Assembly: GCA_020253595.1 (NCBI GenBank)
Contig: JADCBH010000092.1
Coordinates: 1-11,507, forward strand
Length of the DNA: 11,507 nucleotides
Source of the DNA: Brevundimonas sp.
GTDB lineage: Bacteria; Pseudomonadota; Alphaproteobacteria; Caulobacterales; Caulobacteraceae
Reading direction: 5' to 3'
The position numbers and the translations under genes were made by a program. Positions within the stretch are counted from its first letter, which is position 1, and every line of letters begins with the position of its first letter. Positions 6,166-11,507 of the stretch are shown here, in pieces. The notes under the pieces were generated by a model that ran no database searches, was not told the origin of the DNA, and saw only the letters and a program-made list of their open reading frames with translations.

Positions 6166-6801
6166 ATGAAGTTTCTTGCGCTTATCGGGATCGTCGCCCT
6201 GATCTGGCTGGTGGGGCTGTTTGCCTTCGCCGAGCGAGTGCGCAGCCTGTCGCCGGCACCCGAGCCCGAGCGCGCCGACGCCATCGTCGCCCTGACGGGC
6301 CCTTCGGCCGAGCGTGTCAACGCCGCCATACGGCTGCTGGAACAGGACAAGGGAGAGCGTGTGCTGATCTCGGGCGTCAATCCCGAAGTGCGGCGCGAAG
6401 AACTGCGGGCCCTGACGCCGGGTTCGAACCGGCTGTTCAACTGCTGCGTCGACCTCGGCTTCGAAGCCGAGACCACGACGGGCAACGCCGCCGAGATCGC
6501 CGCATGGACCCGGTCCAAGGGTTACGACAGTCTGATCGTGGTGACCTCCGACTATCATATGCCGCGCTCCCTGATGGAGATTCGCAGTGCCGCGCCCGGC
6601 GTCGAGCTGACGCCCTATGCGGTCGAAACACCTTCGCTGGATGACAGCCGCTGGTGGAGGGCCGCCGTGACCGCGCGGCGGATGACGCTTGAGTACATGA
6701 AGTATCTGGCGGTCATGGTGCGGGTGACGCTGGATCGCTTCACGGGCGAGGGTGCCGAGGCCGTGAACGCCACCGAGGCGCAGGAGGCGGCTGCGTCTTG
6801 A
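6166..6801 (+). CDS. YdcF/DUF218-family membrane-anchored protein (SanA/ElyC-like)
   Basis: This 211-residue protein starts with a single hydrophobic anchor (about residues 3-23) followed by a DUF218 domain. Family motifs are DAIVALTGPSAERVNAAIRL (38-57), VLISGVNPEV (66-75), TTGNAAEIAAW (104-114, the usual nT.eNa motif) and VVTSDYHMPRSL (125-136). DUF218 proteins such as SanA and ElyC affect envelope integrity and peptidoglycan precursor or lipid carrier homeostasis; no biochemical reaction is firmly known. The anchor suggests an inner-membrane protein with its domain in the periplasm. A GGGAG ribosome site just after the ftsX stop fixes the ATG. Its stop overlaps the next start (TTGA). Position between ftsX and plsC supports a role in envelope growth, but that is inference. 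Confidence 0.9.
   Translation: MKFLALIGIVALIWLVGLFAFAERVRSLSPAPEPERADAIVALTGPSAERVNAAIRLLEQDKGERVLISGVNPEVRREELRALTPGSNRLFNCCVDLGFEAETTTGNAAEIAAWTRSKGYDSLIVVTSDYHMPRSLMEIRSAAPGVELTPYAVETPSLDDSRWWRAAVTARRMTLEYMKYLAVMVRVTLDRFTGEGAEAVNATEAQEAAAS
6782..6787 (+). promoter_or_regulatory. Shine-Dalgarno site for a TTG start (plsC)
   Basis: A perfect AGGAGG lies inside the end of the YdcF-like gene, 10 nt before the TTG at 6798. It supports TTG as the real start of the acyltransferase gene, overlapping the preceding stop as TTGA. Confidence 0.6.
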
Positions 6802-7514
6802 CCACCCTGCGTTCGCTTCTGTTTGTCGCCTGGCTTTATCTCTCGATGGCGATCTTCGCGGTCGGCCTGTCACCCGCTCTGATCCTGCCGCACCGCTACG
6901 CCATGAAGGTGATCCGGTCCTGGGCGCGGTTCGTCCTGTTCGGCCTGCGCTGGATCGCGGATGTGCGGGTGGAGTTCCGGGGCCTCGAGCATCGTCCGAC
7001 GGGCCCGGCCTTCGTCGCGGCCAAGCACCAGGGGATGCTGGACGTGATCGTCCCGTTCCTGATGCTGGACGACCCCTGCATCGTGATGAAGAAGGAGCTC
7101 GCGATCTTGCCCTTCTTCGGTTGGTTCGCGCTGAAGACGAAGATGATCGTGGTCGACCGGGAGGCCGCGGCCAAGGCCTTGAAGACCATGGTGCGCCAGG
7201 CGCGAGACCGTCTGGGTGAAGGCCGCCAGATCGTGATCTTTCCGGAAGGCACCCGGGCCGAGGTCGGAGCCACGCCGGACTACAAACCGGGCGTCGCCGC
7301 CATCTATCGCGACCTGGCCATGCCCTGCACGCCCATGGCGACCAACGCCGGGGCGTACTGGCCGGCTCACGGCTTTCGCCGCTATCCCGGCGTCGCTGTT
7401 TATGAATTCCTGCCGCCGATCGAGGCCGATCTGAAGCGCGGGCCGTTCATGAGCGAGCTGGAAAGCCGAATAGAGACGGCGTCGACCCGGCTACTGGTCC
7501 CGCCTCAGGCCTGA
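6798..7514 (+). CDS. plsC: 1-acyl-sn-glycerol-3-phosphate acyltransferase (PlsC type)
   Basis: This 238-residue membrane-associated acyltransferase should add the second acyl chain to lysophosphatidic acid, giving phosphatidic acid for phospholipid synthesis. Motifs in order are the HX4D catalytic pair H77-QGML-D82, MIVVDRE (116-122, motif II), IFPEGTR (147-153, motif III, phosphate binding), DYKPG (161-165) and TPMATNAG (178-185, close to motif IV). One hydrophobic N-terminal helix (about 5-30) would anchor it in the inner membrane. The residue before the catalytic His is Lys rather than the common Asn. The start is TTG, supported by an AGGAGG 10 nt upstream and the 4-nt overlap with the YdcF-like gene. 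Its end overlaps the convergent AraC gene by 10 bp. It could act on other lyso-lipids, but the motifs favour PlsC. Confidence 0.92.
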   Translation: MTTLRSLLFVAWLYLSMAIFAVGLSPALILPHRYAMKVIRSWARFVLFGLRWIADVRVEFRGLEHRPTGPAFVAAKHQGMLDVIVPFLMLDDPCIVMKKELAILPFFGWFALKTKMIVVDREAAAKALKTMVRQARDRLGEGRQIVIFPEGTRAEVGATPDYKPGVAAIYRDLAMPCTPMATNAGAYWPAHGFRRYPGVAVYEFLPPIEADLKRGPFMSELESRIETASTRLLVPPQA

Positions 7515-8410
7515 GCGCGGCGGAAACGGCTGGGGCTGAGGCCGGTCGCTGCGCGAAACGCACGGGCAAAGCGACTGGGGCTCTCATAGCCCACGGCGGC
7601 GGCGACGTCGGTGATCGACTGGCGGGTTCTTTCCAGAAGCGTCTGCGCCACTGTCAGGCGGCGAAGACGGATCCGTTCGCCTGGCGGCGCGCCCATGGAG
7701 GCCTTGAAGGCCCGGGCGAAGTGGAACGGCGAAAGGCCGGCGATGTCTGCCAGTTCCGCCGTTCGAAGTGGCCGATGCAGAGCCGCTTCGACATGTTCGC
7801 GTAGTGCAGTGAGTTGGCGCGCCGTCAGCCCTCCGCGAGAGGCTTCTCGCGAGCGGGTGCGCGCTGTGCGGATCAGCGTCAGCATGAGCGTGCGCAAGAT
7901 GCTCTCGTTCAGCTCGGCGTCATTCAACGAGGCCTGATTGGCCAGTTGTTCGACAAGGCCTGTAATGACTGGATCGACCAGCACGCGTCCGCGCAGAGGG
8001 GCGAGGGGACACGTTTCCTCTGTGATGCCTAGCCGCTGGAACCTCTCGACACCAACGGTCAGCAGCAGGATCTCTTGGGCCGCATGGGCGGCCAGCACGG
8101 CCTCGCCGCCCGCTGGCGCGATCGTGTAGTAGTCCGGAGCAACACAGATCTTGAGGCGAGCCGGATCCGGCCGTTCCATCGACCGCTCGCGCGCGATGAG
8201 ATTGATGCGCACCGCCAGAGCCATGGCCTCGCCGCGTCCCACGGTGACCGGTCCGTTGGGTCGGGTCAGGCGACTGAGTGTCGCCCCGTCCTCCAATCCA
8301 GCAATATCAAGCCGGGTCCACGCAGGATCGGGCGCGCAAGCGTCGTCGCCTTGAGAGAGGGTCGCGCGCCCGCCCGACGGGTCGTTTCCGGAGATCGAAG
8401 ATGCGCCCAT
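7505..8410 (-). CDS. AraC-family transcriptional regulator
   Basis: This protein of about 301 residues carries an AraC/XylS-type DNA-binding domain over its last 100 residues. It has two helix-turn-helix units: TAELADIAGLSPFHFARAF near residues 217-235 and SITDVAAAVGYESPSRFARA near 265-284, followed by the family's GLSPSRFRR ending. The N-terminal 190 residues form a sensor region that I cannot assign to a ligand. It is divergent from the exported hydrolase gene and is the obvious candidate regulator of it. The start is uncertain. The ATG at 8410 (with a TTG directly before it at 8413) has an AAGGG about 9 nt upstream but overlaps the first 10 bases of the hydrolase gene. Later in-frame starts would shorten the sensor domain. 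Its 3' end overlaps plsC by 10 bp, convergent. Confidence 0.88.
   Translation of the reverse strand: MGASSISGNDPSGGRATLSQGDDACAPDPAWTRLDIAGLEDGATLSRLTRPNGPVTVGRGEAMALAVRINLIARERSMERPDPARLKICVAPDYYTIAPAGGEAVLAAHAAQEILLLTVGVERFQRLGITEETCPLAPLRGRVLVDPVITGLVEQLANQASLNDAELNESILRTLMLTLIRTARTRSREASRGGLTARQLTALREHVEAALHRPLRTAELADIAGLSPFHFARAFKASMGAPPGERIRLRRLTVAQTLLERTRQSITDVAAAVGYESPSRFARAFRAATGLSPSRFRRAQA
8359..8384 (+). promoter_or_regulatory. Candidate AraC-type direct-repeat operator before the hydrolase gene
   Basis: GGGTCG occurs at 8359-8364 and again at 8379-8384, a 20-bp repeat distance or about two helical turns, 17 to 42 bp before the hydrolase ATG. AraC-family proteins commonly bind direct repeats about 21 bp apart. 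The repeat is only 6 bp in GC-rich DNA and also occurs at 8258-8263, so it may be chance. Confidence 0.22.
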
Positions 8411-9144
8411 CAATGCTCGCCCTTGCCGCGGCCCTCATGCTGACTTCGGCCGCGACGGCCACGCACGCACAGAACACTACAGCCCAGAACAGCACGGCTC
8501 CCGCCGCTCTCGCAAGGCCCGCGATCGACGACACGGTCTTGATCTACGTCGACTACGTCACCGGTCTGGACAACCTGATCAATACGATCCCGAGGGCCCA
8601 GTTCAGGAACAACATCACGGCTTTCGCCAAGTTCAACCCGCTGTTCCGCGTGCCGACCATCGTTCTGGGTGAGGAGAACGACTACTACGGGACCTTCCTG
8701 CCCGAGATCACCGAGCACGTGACCCACGACATCCACCGGTTCAACCGGACCCAGGTGTCGGGCTACACGCCGGAAGTGGCGGCCTATCTGGCGTCGACGG
8801 GCCGCAAGACCGTGGTGATCGGGGGCATCTCGATCGACAACTGCACCCTGCACACGACGCTCGACCTGCTGCGGGCCGGCTACAAGGTCTATGTCATCAC
8901 CGACGTCTCGGGCTCCAACAGCCCGATGGCCGAGGCCGACGCCATTCAGCGGTTGCGCGACGCAGGCGCGGTGACCGGTGGCTGGCTGTCCATCCTGACG
9001 GATCTGGGCCAGGACTTCGCGAACCCGCAGTACGGCCGGGGCATGATGGGCATCATCCAGGCCCACTGGCCCGCCTCAACCATCGGCATGGTCAGCGACA
9101 GCACACCAGATGGACACGGGCTGCAGCTGCCAGCCGGATACTGA
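8401..9144 (+). CDS. Exported isochorismatase-fold (YcaC-like) cysteine hydrolase
   Basis: This 247-residue precursor has a signal peptide (about 1-23: a short basic start, hydrophobic LALAAALMLTSAA, then a THA cleavage site), so the mature enzyme should be periplasmic. The mature part is an isochorismatase-fold hydrolase closest to YcaC: VLIYVDYVTGLDNLI with Asp51, RTQVSGY with Arg116 where many relatives have the catalytic Lys, and IGGISIDNCTL with nucleophile Cys148, followed by AGYKVYVITDVSGS. The Arg is typical of the YcaC-like branch as I recall it. The true substrate of this branch is unknown; amide or nicotinamide-like hydrolysis is only a family guess. The ATG at 8401 is chosen for its CGGAGA site 7 nt upstream and because it begins the signal peptide; the frame is open further upstream inside the AraC gene. 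It is divergent from, and probably controlled by, that regulator. Confidence 0.88.
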   Translation: MRPSMLALAAALMLTSAATATHAQNTTAQNSTAPAALARPAIDDTVLIYVDYVTGLDNLINTIPRAQFRNNITAFAKFNPLFRVPTIVLGEENDYYGTFLPEITEHVTHDIHRFNRTQVSGYTPEVAAYLASTGRKTVVIGGISIDNCTLHTTLDLLRAGYKVYVITDVSGSNSPMAEADAIQRLRDAGAVTGGWLSILTDLGQDFANPQYGRGMMGIIQAHWPASTIGMVSDSTPDGHGLQLPAGY

Positions 9145-9150
9145 GGCCGG

Positions 9151-9996
9151 TCACCAGCGAAAATAGCGACCAAGACCGGCTGTACGGCGGGCGTTCCGGA
9201 GAGCGAAGATCGTCTTCAGGAGCGCCCGCATCGAGCCGCCGACGACGGGCCAGTCGCCGACCTTGCCGATCTGCAATCCCATCTGCTTCAGCCCCTGGAT
9301 GATGGGCGAGTCCTGATAGCGGAAATCCCGGACTTCGATCTCGCCGTCGCGGTTCCGGGTCGGAACCGAGGCCAGGCCCGCCAGTCGGCGGTCGACATGG
9401 AAGGCGATGATCGATTCGTAGAAGGCGACGCTGAACACGGTCTCCTCGCGCGGCCGGTCCGGGAAGTCGCTGAAGCGATGGTTGATCCCGTCCACCATCC
9501 TCTTGGCCCACGAAGCGAAGGACCGGGACGACGGACCGCCGAAATCAGACTGATAGGAAGTGTGAGTGTCCTCCACGACCACCAATCCTCCGTCGACGAT
9601 GGCTGGCAGGACGCTGTCGACCGTGACGATCTGCTGCTCGAAGGTGTGGCCGCCGTCGTCCAGGAAGACGTCGATGGGTCCAACCTTGGCGAGGAAATCG
9701 CGCCAGAAGGCGGGGTCGGCCTGATTGCCGATGTGAATCTCGAAGCCGTCGGCTTCGAGCCGCCGAGCCTCAGGATTGAAGTCGACGCCGATGATCCGGG
9801 CCTGCGGCCCGAAGTAGTCGCGCCACATAAGCAGCGAGCCGCCGTTGAACACCCCGACCTCGACGAACGTCAGGGGCCGTCCGACCCAGGGCGCGAATAG
9901 CCGGTCGTAGACGGGGAAATAGGTCGAGTGCTTGAAGCTGAGCCGGGGGCTCGCGAGGTAGGCGGTGTAGGTCGATTTCAGCCCCGGCGTGTCCAC
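9151..9996 (-). CDS. Class I SAM-dependent methyltransferase
   Basis: This 281-residue protein has the Rossmann-type SAM-binding motif FVEVGVFNGGS (residues 44-54) and an acidic residue at the end of strand 2 (IIGVDFNP, Asp72). It continues with LDDGGHTFEQQ (112-121) and VVVEDTHTSY (139-148). The DDGGH and EDTH elements resemble the metal-binding segments of MycE/macrocin-type sugar O-methyltransferases and the cephalosporin-hydroxylase-like group. An O-methyltransferase acting on a sugar or polyketide-like hydroxyl is therefore possible, but the substrate is unknown. It appears cytosolic, with a basic C-terminal tail. The start is a GTG lying 2 nt after the hisC stop with no clear Shine-Dalgarno, so it probably depends on coupled translation. 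It ends 6 bp from the convergent hydrolase gene. It has no obvious part in histidine synthesis. Confidence 0.85.
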   Translation of the reverse strand: MDTPGLKSTYTAYLASPRLSFKHSTYFPVYDRLFAPWVGRPLTFVEVGVFNGGSLLMWRDYFGPQARIIGVDFNPEARRLEADGFEIHIGNQADPAFWRDFLAKVGPIDVFLDDGGHTFEQQIVTVDSVLPAIVDGGLVVVEDTHTSYQSDFGGPSSRSFASWAKRMVDGINHRFSDFPDRPREETVFSVAFYESIIAFHVDRRLAGLASVPTRNRDGEIEVRDFRYQDSPIIQGLKQMGLQIGKVGDWPVVGGSMRALLKTIFALRNARRTAGLGRYFRW

Positions 9997-9998
9997 GG

Positions 9999-11093
9999 TC
10001 AGGTCGCCGCGAACTCGCTCAGAGCGTCGATGACGGCGCGGTTCTGATCTTCCGTGCCGACGGTGATGCGCAGGCCGTCGTGGATGCCGTAGCCGCCGAC
10101 CTGGCGCACGATGATGCCCTTGGAGTTCAGGTACTCGTTGGCGGCGGCCGCGCTGCGTTTCTCGTCCGGGAACAGCACCAGGATGAAGTTGCCAGCCGAC
10201 GGCAGGACAGTGAAGCCGAAGCCCCGGATGGCCTGGGTCAGGCGCGGCCGCCAGGTCTCGACCAGTTCGCGCGAGGCCTTCTGGTGGGCCTCGTCGGCCA
10301 GCGCCGCCGTGGCGGCCTCGATTCCGGGAACCGAGACGTTGAAAGGCAGGCGGATGCGATCCACCGCCTCCGCGACATGCAGCGGCGCATAGCCGAAGCC
10401 GATGCGAAGGCCGCCCAGACCATGGATCTTGGAAAAGGTGCGCGTGACGACGACGTTGGTCGCCTCGCGGGCCAACGGCAGGGCCGTCTCCCAGCCCGGC
10501 TCGGTGACGTATTCGGCATAGGCCTCGTCGATGACCAGAAGCACGCTCGACGGCAGGGCCTCGTGCAGGCGGCGGACCTCCTCGGCGGTGTTCCAGCTAC
10601 CGGTCGGATTGGACGGGTTGGACAGGTAGACGATGCGGGTGCGGTCATCGACCTGTTCCAGCAGGGCGTCGACCTCGGCCTTGTAGCCCGGCTCCGCTGC
10701 CAGCTTCTCGGTCGCCTCGCAGCCGCGCGCGGAGATGCGGTAGGCGAGGAAGCCGTACTGGCCGGTGACGATGTTGTCGCCCGCCGTCAGATAGGTCTGG
10801 TTCAGAAGGGCGAAGACCTCGTCGGAGCCATTGCCGAAGATCAGGCGTTCGGGTTCCAGCCCGTGATGTTCGGCCACGGCGGTGCGCAGGCGATTGGCGC
10901 GGCCGTCGGGATAGAGGTGGATGGCACGGATCGCCGCCTCATAGGCCGCACGGGCCTTTTCGCCCGGCCCGAGCGCGTTCTCGTTGGACGACAGCTTCAT
11001 GGGCTCGGCGATGCCGGCGAGCGAGGACTTGCCGCCGACGTAGGGGGCGATGTCGAGGATGCCGGGCTTCGGCTGGGGGGCGGCCTGGGTCAT
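9999..11093 (-). CDS. hisC: Histidinol-phosphate aminotransferase
   Basis: This 364-residue fold-type I PLP aminotransferase converts imidazole-acetol phosphate and glutamate to histidinol phosphate; relatives also transaminate prephenate, phenylpyruvate or aromatic amino acids. Key elements are KLSSNENALGP near the N-terminus, GNGSDE (87-92, cofactor phosphate), YLSNPSNPTG (156-165, Asn159), VIDEAYAEY (187-195, Asp189 and Tyr192), the Schiff-base lysine Lys222 in TFSKIHGLGGLR and Arg230. The length is normal. It sits 18 bp after a probable chorismate mutase-type gene. This is a neighbourhood of the HisC2 kind, where the enzyme often serves phenylalanine/tyrosine as well as histidine synthesis. 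No clear Shine-Dalgarno precedes the ATG. The aminotransferase call is certain; preference for histidinol phosphate over aromatic substrates is inferred. Confidence 0.93.
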   Translation of the reverse strand: MTQAAPQPKPGILDIAPYVGGKSSLAGIAEPMKLSSNENALGPGEKARAAYEAAIRAIHLYPDGRANRLRTAVAEHHGLEPERLIFGNGSDEVFALLNQTYLTAGDNIVTGQYGFLAYRISARGCEATEKLAAEPGYKAEVDALLEQVDDRTRIVYLSNPSNPTGSWNTAEEVRRLHEALPSSVLLVIDEAYAEYVTEPGWETALPLAREATNVVVTRTFSKIHGLGGLRIGFGYAPLHVAEAVDRIRLPFNVSVPGIEAATAALADEAHQKASRELVETWRPRLTQAIRGFGFTVLPSAGNFILVLFPDEKRSAAAANEYLNSKGIIVRQVGGYGIHDGLRITVGTEDQNRAVIDALSEFAAT

Positions 11094-11111
11094 GGGTGCT
11101 TTCTGGCGCAG

Positions 11112-11507
11112 TCAGAAGATCGGGGCTGATCCGATGACGCCGGACAGCGCGCCGGGCGCCTGTGTCAGCCGCCCGTCCTCGGGCTGCACATAGCCTGCGA
11201 GCGCATAGAGCTTCAACCCGCCCGCCGAGGTCAGCAGGGTCGCGGCGAAGCCGAGTGCGGACATCTCCGACCGGATCCGGGCGTCGGGCGAGGCGCTGTC
11301 GGTGATCCAGAAGGTGCGGTCGTCGCCCGTGGGTCCGCTCGGCTCGCATGCGATCAGCAAGGCGCGGGGAGTGCCCGCCCGGTCGTCGGGCAAGGCCTCG
11401 ACCACGCGCAGGTCAGGCCGGGCCAGGAGCCGCCCCCACCAGGGTCGGTCAGAGAGGTCGATGAGGGCGAACACCGAGGGATCGACGCGAGCCAGCGCCG
11501 CCTCGGC
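11112..11507 (-). CDS. C-terminal part of a probable chorismate mutase-type protein, 5' end outside the window
   Basis: The frame is open from the right edge to a TGA at 11112-11114, giving 131 residues with no start needed inside the window. Visible stretches are SDRPWWGRLLARPDLRVVEA, TGDDRTFWITD, GGLKLYALAGYVQPEDGRL and a terminal GALSGVIGSAPIF. I recall similar C-termini in Caulobacterales proteins annotated as chorismate mutase and lying directly before hisC. The catalytic helical mutase domain would be upstream and cannot be seen here. The fragment itself shows no catalytic motif I can name; it may be a degenerate prephenate-dehydratase-like or regulatory region. The 18-bp gap to hisC indicates one operon. 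That it is coding is well supported by frame and composition; the name is moderate. Confidence 0.6.
   Translation of the reverse strand, partial: AEAALARVDPSVFALIDLSDRPWWGRLLARPDLRVVEALPDDRAGTPRALLIACEPSGPTGDDRTFWITDSASPDARIRSEMSALGFAATLLTSAGGLKLYALAGYVQPEDGRLTQAPGALSGVIGSAPIF

Noticed and set aside
4891..6873. A 660-codon minus-strand open frame opposite ftsE, ftsX and the DUF218 gene
   Set aside because: It is antisense to three well-supported genes. Its translation is a low-complexity Arg/Gly/Gln/His-rich sequence typical of shadow frames in GC-rich DNA.
8278..8400. Upstream extension of the exported hydrolase gene
   Set aside because: It would bury the signal peptide behind an Arg-rich stretch and overlap the AraC gene further. 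The ATG at 8401 has a good ribosome site.
10080..11129. A 349-codon plus-strand open frame opposite hisC
   Set aside because: hisC has all its cofactor-binding residues on the minus strand; the opposing frame is a codon-bias shadow.
1..11507. Search by eye for tRNA, rRNA, CRISPR arrays, insertion sequences, attachment sites and toxin-antitoxin pairs
   Set aside because: No cloverleaf, spaced repeats, transposase motifs or terminal repeats were found. Genes cover nearly the whole window and no gap exceeds about 80 bp.

Overview
The window looks like ordinary core chromosome of a GC-rich alphaproteobacterium, most likely in the Caulobacteraceae (Caulobacter/Brevundimonas-like). This rests on very high GC at third codon positions, the gene types and order around ftsEX, and the CnoX-type thioredoxin with an intact WCGPC site. 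I see no insertion sequence, phage gene, CRISPR array, tRNA or rRNA, and gene density is close to 100%. The genus is inferred from memory of gene families; no search was run.

Layout: (1) 1-713, minus strand: a DUF6065-type gene that runs off the left edge. (2) 768-2920, plus strand: a free-standing prolyl-tRNA editing protein (YbaK/ProXp-ala type), a CnoX/YbbN-like thioredoxin-TPR chaperedoxin and a stand-alone LON substrate-binding-domain protein. (3) 2930-4431, minus strand: an HPRT-like purine phosphoribosyltransferase preceded by an MJ0042 zinc-ribbon/DUF3426 membrane protein with a histidine-rich tail. (4) 4511-7514, plus strand: ftsE, ftsX, a YdcF/DUF218 membrane protein and a PlsC-type acyltransferase, joined by 4-nt overlaps or a 9-nt gap. 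(5) 7505-9144: an AraC-family regulator (minus) divergent from an exported YcaC-like isochorismatase-fold hydrolase (plus), with overlapping 5' ends. (6) 9151-11507, minus strand: the C-terminal part of a probable chorismate mutase-type protein, then hisC, then a class I SAM-dependent methyltransferase.

How the genes fit together: block 2 reads as protein quality control (mischarged-tRNA clearance, holdase/redox chaperone, LON-N domain). Block 4 is a cell-envelope and division operon: FtsEX links the divisome to peptidoglycan hydrolysis, YdcF-like proteins are envelope-associated, and PlsC makes phosphatidic acid. Block 5 is a regulator-target pair. Block 6 is an aromatic amino acid/histidine branch with a methyltransferase at its end.

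No wholly new system stands out. The points most worth a second look are the histidine-rich tail of the zinc-ribbon protein divergent from ftsE, the exported YcaC-like hydrolase with its abutting AraC regulator, a probable leaderless ftsE transcript, and the uncharacterised DUF6065 gene whose start appears to be TTG.
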